From contig JAEUKZ010000015.1 of assembly GCA_016793045.1 (NCBI GenBank), positions 1 through 43,803 on the forward strand: DNA of 43,803 nt, read 5' to 3'. Source of the DNA: Alphaproteobacteria bacterium (GTDB lineage: Bacteria; Pseudomonadota; Alphaproteobacteria; CACIAM-22H2). The first letter of the stretch is position 1. Every line of letters starts with the position of its first letter. Made by a program: the position numbers and the translations under genes. Below, one piece after another: positions 21,952 to 31,590 of the stretch. The notes below the pieces were generated by a model, which was given only the letters and a program-made list of their open reading frames with translations, was not told the origin of the DNA and ran no database searches.

Positions 21952-22916
21952 TGCACGCTCTCCGTCGCCACGGCATCGGTGCGGATCGCCCAGCGCAGCT
22001 TGGCCGAGCGGGCGCGCGGGTTGGCGGCGCATTCCTGGGCCGACGGGCGGATCGCCTTTCGGCTGCCGTCGGTGAAGGTCGGGCGCGCCGCGCGCGTGGC
22101 CGGCAGATGACGCGACACGCCGGCATGGCCGCTGCGCCGCGCGAGGAACGTCTTCACCACGCGGTCTTCGAGCGAGTGGAAGGAGACGACGGCGAGGCGT
22201 CCGCCGGGCGCCAGCAGCCGCTCGGCCGCGGCGAGGCCGCGATCGAGCTCGTCGAGTTCGTCGTTGATGAACACGCGCAGCGCCTGGAAGGTCCGCGTCG
22301 CGGGATCGATCCCGTCGTTCGAGCGCGGCACGGCGCGGCGCACGACGTCGGCCAGCTGGAAGGTTCGCTGGAAGGGCCGGGCCCGGACGATTGCGCGCGC
22401 GACGGCGCGGGCGCGGCGTTCCTCGCCGAAGCGGAAGATGATGTCGGCGAGCTCGCCCTCGTCAGCGCCGTTGACGATGTCGGCAGCGGTCGGCCCGCGG
22501 CCTTCCATCCGCATGTCGAGCGGACCGTCCTGGCGGAACGAGAAGCCGCGATTGGGGTTGTCGATCTGCGGCGAGGAGACGCCGAGATCGAGCGCGATGC
22601 CGTCGACGCGGGTGATGCCGCGCTCCGCCATCAGCTGGTCCATCGCCCCGAAACGGCCTTCGATCACGGTCAGGCGGCCGGGGAAGTGCTTGGCGAGCGT
22701 GGCGCCCGCGGCGATCGCCTCGGGATCGCGGTCGATCCCCCAGACGCGGCATTCGGCTTTCTTCAAGATCGCCTCGGCATAGCCGCCGCGCCCGAACGTG
22801 CCGTCGACGTAGTCGGCGCCGTCGCGCGGCGCCAGAGCCGCCAGCACCTCATCGAGCAGCACCGGCGTGTGGCCGCGCTCGACGACCGGGGCGATGACGA
22901 CGAGTTCAGCCGCCAT
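21948..22916 (-). CDS. rsmH: 16S rRNA (cytosine-N4)-methyltransferase RsmH (MraW)
   Basis: RsmH methylates N4 of C1402 in 16S rRNA using S-adenosylmethionine. The 322-residue protein begins with the family segment [13 protein letters not shown], then the SAM-binding [14 protein letters not shown] at about 38-51, [23 protein letters not shown], and the C-terminal [13 protein letters not shown]. The chosen ATG overlaps the mraZ reading frame by 11 bases, typical of mraZ-rsmH. Its 3' end overlaps ftsL by four bases. Confidence 0.97.
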   Translation of the reverse strand: MAAELVVIAPVVERGHTPVLLDEVLAALAPRDGADYVDGTFGRGGYAEAILKKAECRVWGIDRDPEAIAAGATLAKHFPGRLTVIEGRFGAMDQLMAERGITRVDGIALDLGVSSPQIDNPNRGFSFRQDGPLDMRMEGRGPTAADIVNGADEGELADIIFRFGEERRARAVARAIVRARPFQRTFQLADVVRRAVPRSNDGIDPATRTFQALRVFINDELDELDRGLAAAERLLAPGGRLAVVSFHSLEDRVVKTFLARRSGHAGVSRHLPATRAARPTFTDGSRKAIRPSAQECAANPRARSAKLRWAIRTDAVATESVQ

Positions 22917-23355
22917 GGTCGCTCTCCGGCGCGCCGGCGCGCGCCGGCGGGCGCACGAGCGGATGCGCCGCGCGGAACGCGCCGAGTTCCCAGATCTCGA
23001 AGTAGCTGATGCGGCCGACCACCATCGCCTGGTCGACGATGCCCGCATAGTCGATCAGGTCCTTGGGCAATACGACGCGGCCCTCGCCGTCGAAGGGCAG
23101 GCGGACCATGTCGGCGACAGAGGCGAGGGTCGCGTCGGCCGGCTGCGTCGAAAATGCGGACATCGGATCGTTGTTGCGCGCGATCGCTTCCATCAGGTCG
23201 ACGCTGACGCAGCGGATCGCATTGGCAGCGGGCGACGGAAACGCGAGAATCCCGGCGAAGTTCGGCAGAGTCAGCGCCGCGCGGAATTCGGCGGGGACCG
23301 AGATGCGGCCCTTCCGATCCACCTTGAACGCATGCTTGCCGAAAAACTGGGCCAT
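22906..23355 (-). CDS. mraZ: Transcriptional regulator MraZ
   Basis: MraZ is the first gene of the dcw operon and in E. coli encodes an autorepressor of it. The 149-residue protein has two swapped-hairpin AbrB-like repeats, each with its signature: [13 protein letters not shown] near residue 13 and [12 protein letters not shown] near residue 89. A 12-bp palindrome of C/G (23361-23372) lies five bases before the start codon and may fold over the ribosome site. Four TGGG boxes lie 102-141 bp upstream of the start codon and are the likely operator. rsmH overlaps its end. Confidence 0.95.
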   Translation of the reverse strand: MAQFFGKHAFKVDRKGRISVPAEFRAALTLPNFAGILAFPSPAANAIRCVSVDLMEAIARNNDPMSAFSTQPADATLASVADMVRLPFDGEGRVVLPKDLIDYAGIVDQAMVVGRISYFEIWELGAFRAAHPLVRPPARAGAPESDHGG

Positions 23356-23456
23356 GGCGTCCCCGCGCGGGGCCTCTTCCGCGCCCAGGCCTTTGTGACG
23401 ATCGAAGAGTTGAGCCGAACCCCGATAACCCGCAGCGGCCCGGGCGGTCGTCGCTG

Positions 23457-23496
23457 TGGGATGTCATGGGATAACATGGGACTATATGGGCGTCAA
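23457..23496. promoter_or_regulatory. MraZ operator: four TGGG boxes at 10-bp spacing
   Basis: On the plus strand TGGG occurs at 23457, 23467, 23477 and 23487, exactly one helical turn apart. The first three are TGGGA and the last is TGGGC, each with a five-base spacer. MraZ of E. coli is known to bind TGGGN direct repeats with five-base spacers in front of its own operon. The boxes read on the strand opposite to mraZ transcription. They overlap plausible -10 sequences, so MraZ would block the promoter. This is the only such array noticed in the window. Confidence 0.8.
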
Positions 23497-23523
23497 ATGG
23501 ATTCCCTTGGGAAATCACGTCAA
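23468..23523 (-). promoter_or_regulatory. Candidate dcw (mraZ) promoter region
   Basis: The stretch 23356-23675 holds no gene and is AT-rich around 23500-23560. On the minus strand two TTGACG hexamers (23523-23518 and 23496-23491) resemble -35 boxes. The second has TATCCC 17 bases downstream (23473-23468). A better -10-like TATAGT lies at 23486-23481 but lacks a good -35. All overlap or adjoin the MraZ boxes. The exact start cannot be fixed by eye. Confidence 0.4.
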
Positions 23524-23531
23524 GACAGGTA

Positions 23532-23547
23532 TTTAGCAAATATTAAC
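23532..23547. promoter_or_regulatory. Near-consensus CtrA site upstream of mraZ
   Basis: The plus strand reads TTTA, seven bases, then TTAAC. This matches the CtrA recognition pattern TTAA-N7-TTAAC at all but one position. It lies about 177-192 bp upstream of the mraZ start, upstream of the candidate promoters and in an AT-rich stretch where chance matches are more likely. CtrA is the alphaproteobacterial cell-cycle regulator. Confidence 0.4.
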
Positions 23548-23675
23548 GACTTCACTTCTTGTGTTCTCTTTCTGTTCGGCGCGCACTTGTAGCGTGAGTT
23601 CAGCTGCACCACTGAGGAATGTGTTCGATTTTTGTTCCGGGTGCCGCAACCCGCCCGGGGCAGCGGCGGTGGAAA

Positions 23676-24079
23676 TGCCAGACGGCCTGTAAGCCGGGTT
23701 CTGTCCCCGCCCGCGAAGGCGGGGGATGACCATTCATCTGGGACGCCTGTCGCCAGGCGCCTCGCGCGACCGACCCGGGCAGCAACGCGGGAACGCGTCC
23801 GTCGGCCGAAGCCGACCTGCTGCCCCTATTTGGTCTTGCTCCGGGTGGGGTTTGCCGTGCCACTTCCGTTGCCGGAAGCGCGGTGGTCTCTTACACCGCC
23901 GTTTCACCCTTGCCACGCGCCCGCGGCCTCATCGGCCGCACGCCGTTCGGCGGTATGCTCTCTGTTGCACTGTCCCTGGGGTCGCCCCCGCCGGGCGTTA
24001 CCCGGCACCCTTTTCCCGTGGAGCCCGGACTTTCCTCGCCCGCCCCGTAGGACGTGCGCGGCCATCCGGCCGTCTGGCA
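23676..24079 (-). ncRNA. rnpB: RNase P RNA (class A)
   Basis: This RNA is the catalytic part of RNase P, which cuts tRNA 5' leaders. The ends pair as helix P1: TGCCAGACGG at the 5' end (24079-24070) with the complementary CCGTCTGGCA at the 3' end (23685-23676). Universally conserved blocks are present: GAGGAAAGTCCGGGC near the 5' end, ACAGAGAGCA with the GGTGAAACGG core, and ACAGAACCCGGCTTA near the 3' end. The length of about 404 nt is normal for the class. No T-tract terminator is visible after it. Location directly upstream of mraZ is also seen in other Proteobacteria such as Pseudomonas. Confidence 0.95.
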
Positions 24080-24085
24080 GAGGAA

Positions 24086-24114
24086 CAGGTAGGCATCGCC
24101 GGGACGCCGGTCAA
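24086..24114 (-). promoter_or_regulatory. Promoter of rnpB
   Basis: On the minus strand TTGACC (24114-24109) is followed after exactly 17 bases by TACCTG (24091-24086). Six bases then separate the -10 box from the P1 5' end of the RNA at 24079. The -35 box matches five of six consensus bases; the -10 box is weak. The correct spacing to an independently defined RNA start supports it. Confidence 0.55.
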
Positions 24115-24134
24115 CCGCGGCGTCACGACGGCGC

Positions 24135-25028
24135 TCAGTTCGCCGGCGGCCCACCCGAGGGCGGGACGGTTTCGGCCGGGACCGGCGGACTGCGGACGAG
24201 GATGATCGCGACGCCGGCGATGATCAGCAGGCCGCCGACGACGCGCTGCCAGGTGATCGGCTCGTCAAGGAAGAAGTGCCCGCCGAGCACGCCGAACAGC
24301 GGCACCAGCAGGGTATAGGGCATGGTCTGGCTGACCGAGTAGCGCGTCAACATGCGGAACCACACGACGTAGCCGATGATCACGACGCCGACCGCCTGAT
24401 AGACGATCGACGCCCACAGCCGCCAGTCGGCGCTGCGGATCGCTTCCACCTGGCCGTCCTCGATGAAAGCCGAGACGAGGATCAGCTGCGGAACCGCCAG
24501 CAGCGCGATCCAGGCATTGAGCGCCGTGCCGTTGACCGGGCCGAGCTTCTTGAGCTGGATCGTCGAGACCGCCCACATCAGCGAACCGGCGATGCACAGC
24601 ATCACCGCACCGATGTTCGACGCCGTGCCGGGCTCGCCTGCCAGAACGAAGATGCCTGCGAAGGCGACGACCTGCCCGAGCACGCCGCGCCAGCCGGGCC
24701 TGTCGCCGAATGCGGCCCAGGCGAGCAGGGCCGCGAACGGCACCTGGGTCTGCGACAGGATCGCCGCCAGCGCCGCGTCGGTGCCGTTGATCCCCGAGAA
24801 CATCAGGCTGAAATGCACCGTGCCGAGCGTGAAGGAGAGCAGCGCGATCGACCCCATGCGTCCGCGCGGAAATTTCGCAAAGGGCAGCAGCAGCGCGGCC
24901 GTGAGCGCGAAGCGCAGCGCGATCATCATGATCGGCGACATCTGCGCCATCGCGTATTTCGCGAAGGGCATGTTGAAGCCCCAAATGATCATGACGCCGA
25001 GCGCGACGAGGGCGTCGCGGACGTTCAT
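24135..25028 (-). CDS. EamA/DMT-family transporter
   Basis: The 297-residue protein has about ten hydrophobic helices in two EamA repeats. The first starts with IWGFNMPFAKYAM near residue 15 and the second with WAVSTIQLKKLG near 158. Repeat ends carry the family's GRPGWRGVLGQ-type (here GDRPGWRGVLGQ) and LDEPITWQR loops. It resembles the E. coli EamA amino-acid exporter branch in layout, but the substrate cannot be assigned. The start ATG overlaps the uup stop (ATGA), so the two are co-translated. rnpB follows 55 bp downstream on the same strand. Confidence 0.85.
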   Translation of the reverse strand: MNVRDALVALGVMIIWGFNMPFAKYAMAQMSPIMMIALRFALTAALLLPFAKFPRGRMGSIALLSFTLGTVHFSLMFSGINGTDAALAAILSQTQVPFAALLAWAAFGDRPGWRGVLGQVVAFAGIFVLAGEPGTASNIGAVMLCIAGSLMWAVSTIQLKKLGPVNGTALNAWIALLAVPQLILVSAFIEDGQVEAIRSADWRLWASIVYQAVGVVIIGYVVWFRMLTRYSVSQTMPYTLLVPLFGVLGGHFFLDEPITWQRVVGGLLIIAGVAIILVRSPPVPAETVPPSGGPPAN

Positions 25029-26872
25029 GACGCCGATCCGCGAGCGCGGCGGGCCTGGTCGAGTTCCTCGCGCCGCGCTTCGAGTTCGAGCCAGCGCTCC
25101 TCGGCGGCGGCGAGCGCGGCTTCGTCCGCCTTGAGCCGCGCGGTCGTCGCGGCGAGGCCGCCCGGGTCGCGGGTATAGAACGCCGGATCGGCGAGGGCCG
25201 CATGCGCCGCCGCGATGGCAGCAGTCAGCCGGTCGATCTCCGCCGGCAGGGCTTCGAGTTCGCGGGATTCCTTGTAGGTCAGTCGCAGCCGCTCCCCCGC
25301 CGGGCCCGCCGCCGTCGCGTCCGTGGCGCGGCGACGCTCGCGCGGACGCGCCTCGTCCGCCGCGGCCTCGCTGCGGCGTGCGTGCCAGTCGCTGTAGCCG
25401 CCGGGAAACTCCTCGATGCGGCCGCCGCCGCTGACGACGACGAGGCCATTGACCAGCCGGTCGAGGAAGTCGCGGTCGTGGCTCACGACAAGCAGTGTGC
25501 CGTCGTACTGGTCGAGCACGTCGATCAGCGTGTCGAGCGTGTCCATGTCGAGATCGTTGGTCGGCTCGTCGAGCACCAGCAGGTTGGTCGGATGGGCGAG
25601 CGTCAGCGCGAGCATCAGGCGATTGCGCTCGCCACCCGACAGGCTGCCGACCAGCGTCGTCGCCTGGCGGTCGTCGAACAGGAAGTCGCGCAGATACGAC
25701 ACGACGTGGCGCGGCTTGCCGCGCACGGAAACGTAGTCGCTGCCGTCCGGCGCCAGCGTGCGCCACACGGTGCGGTTCGGGTCGAGCGCCGCGCGGCGCT
25801 GGTCGAAATAGGTGGGCTCGATCGTCTTGGCGATCCGCACTTCGCCGGACTGGGGAGCGAGTTCGCCCGTGAGGATGCGGATCAGCGTCGTCTTGCCGGC
25901 GCCGTTCGGTCCGATGATGCCGATGCGGTCGCCGCGGGTGATCCGCATCGAGAAATCGTCGATGAGCACGCGGCCCGGGGTACCGTCGGACGGCGGCAGG
26001 GCGTAGCTGATCCCGTCCGCCTCGATCACAAGGCGCGAGCGGCCTTCGTCGGTGTCGACGGCGAGCCGCGCGCGGCCTTGCGGGCCGGTCCAGCTGGCGC
26101 GCTGGGCGCGCAACTCGAGCAGCCGGCGCTTGCGGCCCTCGTTGCGCTTGCGCCGCGCGGTGATCGAGCGGCCGAGCCACTGGGTCTCTGCCTCGATCCT
26201 GCGGTCGAGCTTGTGCTGGGCCTGGCTTTCCTCGGCGACGATCGCCTCCGCCCACGCGTCGAACTGCGCGTAGCCCGCATCGAGGGTGCGCAGCCGGCCG
26301 CGGTCGAGCCAGATGACGCGGCGCGACACCCGTTCCAGGAACGCGCGGTCGTGGCTGATCAGCAGCACGCCACCGGCAAAGTCGAGCAACGTGCGCTCGA
26401 GCCATTCGATCGTCGGCAGGTCGAGATGGTTGGTCGGCTCGTCGAGCAGCAGCATGTCGGGATCGCCGACCAGGGCGCGGGCGAGCGCGGCGCGCCGCGC
26501 CTCGCCGCCCGACAGCGTATCAAGGCGGCGCGTTCCGTCGAGCGACAGCCGGTCGAGGATCGCGTCGACGCGGTGCTGGTGATCGCCGCCGGGCTTGACA
26601 GCCGCGGCGACGTGCTCGGCGATCGTGGCGCTGGTGCGGAATTCGGCTTCCTGCGGCAGATAGGCCACGGTGGCGCCGGGCTGCACGAAGCGCTCGCCGC
26701 CGTCGAGGTCGACGAGGCCAGCGAGGACCTTGAGCAGCGTCGACTTGCCGCAGCCGTTGCGCCCGACCAGGCAGACGCGCTCGCCGCGCTCGATCCCGAG
26801 ATCGAGGCCGTCGAAGAGGGGCGGGCCGCCAAAATGCACCGTGGCGGATTTGAGTGCGAGGATGGGTGGCAT
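25025..26872 (-). CDS. uup: ABC-F family ATPase, Uup type
   Basis: This 615-residue soluble protein has two ABC ATPase domains and no membrane segments. ABC-F proteins act on the ribosome; Uup affects precise excision of transposons and recombination intermediates. Domain 1 has Walker A GRNGCGKST at about 37-45, LSGGE and LLLDEPTNHLD. A basic linker follows (ARRKRNEGRKRR). Domain 2 has GPNGAGKTT, LSGGERNRLMLA and LVLDEPTNDLD. The C-terminal 100 residues form a charged coiled-coil domain with TYKESRELEALP, diagnostic for Uup. It is divergent from the ABC importer at 27091 and co-translated with a DMT transporter. Confidence 0.92.
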   Translation of the reverse strand: MPPILALKSATVHFGGPPLFDGLDLGIERGERVCLVGRNGCGKSTLLKVLAGLVDLDGGERFVQPGATVAYLPQEAEFRTSATIAEHVAAAVKPGGDHQHRVDAILDRLSLDGTRRLDTLSGGEARRAALARALVGDPDMLLLDEPTNHLDLPTIEWLERTLLDFAGGVLLISHDRAFLERVSRRVIWLDRGRLRTLDAGYAQFDAWAEAIVAEESQAQHKLDRRIEAETQWLGRSITARRKRNEGRKRRLLELRAQRASWTGPQGRARLAVDTDEGRSRLVIEADGISYALPPSDGTPGRVLIDDFSMRITRGDRIGIIGPNGAGKTTLIRILTGELAPQSGEVRIAKTIEPTYFDQRRAALDPNRTVWRTLAPDGSDYVSVRGKPRHVVSYLRDFLFDDRQATTLVGSLSGGERNRLMLALTLAHPTNLLVLDEPTNDLDMDTLDTLIDVLDQYDGTLLVVSHDRDFLDRLVNGLVVVSGGGRIEEFPGGYSDWHARRSEAAADEARPRERRRATDATAAGPAGERLRLTYKESRELEALPAEIDRLTAAIAAAHAALADPAFYTRDPGGLAATTARLKADEAALAAAEERWLELEARREELDQARRARGSAS

Positions 26873-27090
26873 GCTGGGGCGGACCTTATGGAAATGTGCG
26901 GGCGCAGCAAAGCGCGGTCTGGCCCGTCACGCGCAACCCATGCATGCGCCCGGCGCGGGCGCCGAAAATAAGTGCAACCTCAACGGCGGCGCCCAATTTC
27001 GGGTTCCTATGCCCGCGGCATTCGGTCTAGAGTTTCGGCCATTCGAACGGGCGCCACACAAGAGCCCGATCGAGCAGGCGAGGAAATGGC

Positions 27091-29154
<2,064 letters not shown>

Positions 29155-29159
29155 CGCCG

Positions 29160-30113
29160 ATGCTCACCTACGTCGTCAACCGCGTGCTGCTGATGATCCC
29201 GACGCTGATCGGGGTCGCGGTGCTCACCTTCTTCATGCTGCGGGTGATTCCCGGCGACATCGTCGAGGTCAAGCTGCGCGCCGACGGCGGCTCGGTCACT
29301 CAGGCGCAGATCGAGACCGAGCGCGAGCGCCTCGGTCTCAACCGGCCGCTCGCGACCCAGTTCGCGGACTGGATGGTCGGCCTGGTGACGTTCGACTTCG
29401 GGCTGTCAATGTGGACCGGGCGGCCGGTCGCGGAGGAGATCGCGATCCGCCTTGAGCTGTCGATGCAGGTCGCGGTGATGGCGTCGATCATCGCGGTGAT
29501 CCTCGCCATACCGCTGGGCACGCTCTCGGCGCTGTTCAAGGATACGATCGTCGACTACGCGATCCGCCTGTTCACGATCGCGGGGCTGGCCGTTCCGTCG
29601 TTCTGGCTCGGCATGATCATCATCCTGTCGCTGCTGCTCTTCTTCAACTGGCTGCCGCCGATCACCTTCACGCCCTTCTACGTCGATCCGTGGGCGAATT
29701 TCACCCAGCTCATCTGGCCGTCGCTCGCCGTAGGCTGGCGCTATTCGGCCGTCGTCGCGCGCATGGTCCGTTCTTCGATCATCGAGGTGATGAAGGAGGA
29801 CTACATCCGCACGGCGCGCGCGAAGGGGGTCTACGAGCGGCTGGTGGTCATGCGCCACGCGATGCGCAACGCCCTGCTGCCGGCGATCACCGTGATCGGG
29901 CTCGAATTCGCGTTCCTGATCGGCGGTCTCGTCGTCACCGAGCAGGTGTTCAACCTCAACGGCATCGGCCGGCTCTTCGTCCAGGCGGTCGGCCGCAACG
30001 ACTTCACGCTGATCCAGACGATGGTGATGCTTGTCGCCAGCGTCTTCATCATCGTCAACCTCGCGGTCGACCTGCTCTACGCGGTGTTCGATCCGCGCAT
30101 CCGCTACGGTTGA
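29160..30113 (+). CDS. ABC peptide-type transporter permease 1 (DppB-like)
   Basis: This 317-residue inner-membrane permease has six predicted helices. It has the classic DppB N terminus (YVVNRVLLMIPTLIGVAVLTF) and the inner-membrane signature with the EAA loop region YIRTARAKGVYERLVVMRHAMRNALLP. The C terminus has DLLYAVFDPRIRYG, as in the family. The ATG starts five bases after the ATPase stop codon and is the only start that gives the family N terminus. It partners with the next permease and the fused ATPase. Confidence 0.95.
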   Translation: MLTYVVNRVLLMIPTLIGVAVLTFFMLRVIPGDIVEVKLRADGGSVTQAQIETERERLGLNRPLATQFADWMVGLVTFDFGLSMWTGRPVAEEIAIRLELSMQVAVMASIIAVILAIPLGTLSALFKDTIVDYAIRLFTIAGLAVPSFWLGMIIILSLLLFFNWLPPITFTPFYVDPWANFTQLIWPSLAVGWRYSAVVARMVRSSIIEVMKEDYIRTARAKGVYERLVVMRHAMRNALLPAITVIGLEFAFLIGGLVVTEQVFNLNGIGRLFVQAVGRNDFTLIQTMVMLVASVFIIVNLAVDLLYAVFDPRIRYG

Positions 30114-30127
30114 GGGGAGCGGAGATC

Positions 30128-31024
30128 ATGGCCACCACCCCGACCGCCCTGCGTCCCTACAAGCTGCCGAAACGCCGCCATTGGGCGGTCAGCTTTGCCC
30201 TGCGGCAGCCGCTCGGCGCCGCCGGGCTGCTGGTCATTCTCGTAATGGCCTTCGGCGGCATTTTCGCCGAGTTCGTCGCCCCCTACGACCCGCTCGACAT
30301 CGATTTCGGCGCGATGCTGGCGGCCCCCTCGATCGAGCATCCATTCGGCACCGACGCCTTCGGGCGCGACATCCTTTCGCGCGTCATCTACGGCGCGCGC
30401 ACCGCGCTGACGATCGGCTTCCTGTCGTCGTTCATCGGCTGCACGCTCGGCGCCGCGATCGGCATCGCCTCGGCCTTCTTCGGCGGGCGGACCGACATGA
30501 TCGTCCAGCGGTTCATCGATGTGCTGCTGTCGTTCCCGATCATCGTGCTGGCGCTCGTCGTCGTCGCGATGATCGGGCGCGCGCCGCTGTTCGGGATCGA
30601 CCTCAACCTGATCCTGGCGATCGCCATCCCCATCATGCCCAAGGTCGAGCGCGTGGTGCGCGCGGCGGCGCTGTCGATCCGCGAGATGGCCTACATCGAC
30701 GCGGCGCGCGCCGCGGGGTTCTCGAATGCGCGCATCATCTTCCGCCACATGGCGCCCAACGTCGCGGCGCCGTACCTCATCATGCTCACGGCATACATCG
30801 CGCAGGCGATCCTGCTCGAGGCGAGCCTGTCGTTCCTCGGCCTCGGCGTGACCGAGCCGACCGCGGCCTGGGGCCTGATGCTGTCGGGCAACGCGTCGGA
30901 TTTCTACCGCGAGGCGCCGTGGATGATCCTCTTCCCCGGCCTCGCGATCAGCGCCGCGGTGTTCGCCTTCAACCTGTTCGGCGACAGCCTGCGCGACTGG
31001 CTCGATCCCAAGCTGAAGGCGTGA
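30128..31024 (+). CDS. ABC peptide-type transporter permease 2 (DppC-like)
   Basis: This 298-residue permease has an N-terminal cytoplasmic tail, the LAPYDP-type motif (here FVAPYDPLDID), the family's HPFGTDAFGRDILSRVIYGARTAL segment, the EAA loop YIDAARAAGFSNARIIFRHMAPN, and the end LFGDSLRDWLDPKLK. It is 14 bases after permease 1 with GGGGAGCGGAG in front of the ATG. It completes the membrane part of the importer. No solute-binding protein gene follows; the next gene is on the opposite strand, six bases away. Confidence 0.95.
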   Translation: MATTPTALRPYKLPKRRHWAVSFALRQPLGAAGLLVILVMAFGGIFAEFVAPYDPLDIDFGAMLAAPSIEHPFGTDAFGRDILSRVIYGARTALTIGFLSSFIGCTLGAAIGIASAFFGGRTDMIVQRFIDVLLSFPIIVLALVVVAMIGRAPLFGIDLNLILAIAIPIMPKVERVVRAAALSIREMAYIDAARAAGFSNARIIFRHMAPNVAAPYLIMLTAYIAQAILLEASLSFLGLGVTEPTAAWGLMLSGNASDFYREAPWMILFPGLAISAAVFAFNLFGDSLRDWLDPKLKA

Positions 31025-31030
31025 CGCTGC

Positions 31031-31447
31031 TCAGCGCAGCGTCTGCAGATAGGCGACGACGTTCGCTCGCTCCTGGTCGTCGCGGATGCCGGCGAAGGAC
31101 ATCGTCGTGCCGACGATGAAAGCGCGCGGGTTCCGGAGGTATTCGTACAGGACCTCGGGCGTCCAGGTGACGTCGGCATTGCGGTTCGCCTGCGAATAGG
31201 TGAAGCCGCGGATCGTGCCGGAGTGGCGCCCGACGATGCCGAAGAGCGGCGGCCCGAGCCGGCGGGGACCTTCGGCGGTCGGGATGTGGCAGGCGGTGCA
31301 CAGACGGCGGAAGACCTGCTCGCCGGCCGCAGCGTCGCCGGCGGGCATCGGTGCCGGCGTCTGGGCCGCGGCGCGCCCAGGGGCGACGGTGACGAGCGCG
31401 CACGCGCCGCTCAGGGCGATCGCAAATAGACGTGCCGTGACAGACAT
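31031..31447 (-). CDS. Class I c-type cytochrome, secreted
   Basis: The 138-residue product has a Sec signal peptide (about 1-28, ending in an Ala-rich site) and one haem motif, CTACH at residues 50-54. A likely distal Met ligand lies in the segment GTTMSFAGI. The layout matches small periplasmic cytochrome c2/c-552 electron carriers. GGAGA precedes the ATG. The gene converges on the ABC permease operon and shares its 143-bp upstream region, with the CtrA box, with the DUF2336 gene. The redox partner cannot be inferred. Confidence 0.88.
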   Translation of the reverse strand: MSVTARLFAIALSGACALVTVAPGRAAAQTPAPMPAGDAAAGEQVFRRLCTACHIPTAEGPRRLGPPLFGIVGRHSGTIRGFTYSQANRNADVTWTPEVLYEYLRNPRAFIVGTTMSFAGIRDDQERANVVAYLQTLR

Positions 31448-31522
31448 TTAGATCTCCGCTGGCGACAGGATTGGCGGCCGGAGATACGGCAATTCGCGCT
31501 CCAGCGCAAGCGGGCCCGTCCC

Positions 31523-31537
31523 TTAAGCGTTTCTTAA
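31523..31537. promoter_or_regulatory. Perfect CtrA box TTAA-N7-TTAA
   Basis: The plus strand has TTAA at 31523-31526, seven bases, and TTAA at 31534-31537. This is the full core of the CtrA binding consensus. It lies in the 143-bp divergent gap, 53 bp before the GTG of the DUF2336 gene and 75 bp before the cytochrome c start. Given the roughly 70% GC background, a chance exact match in so short a gap is unlikely but possible. Confidence 0.6.
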
Positions 31538-31590
31538 TCGGGCGGCCTTAGCCTAACAGAATAGGCACAAAATCTTCTTGGCGAGCGCCC

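Noticed and set aside
23498-23501. A fifth MraZ box (TGGA)
   Set aside because: It lacks the third G and is one base out of phase with the 10-bp series.
23726-24205. Open frames across the rnpB locus
   Set aside because: The stretch is explained by RNase P RNA with its P1 ends and conserved core; the frames have no motif.
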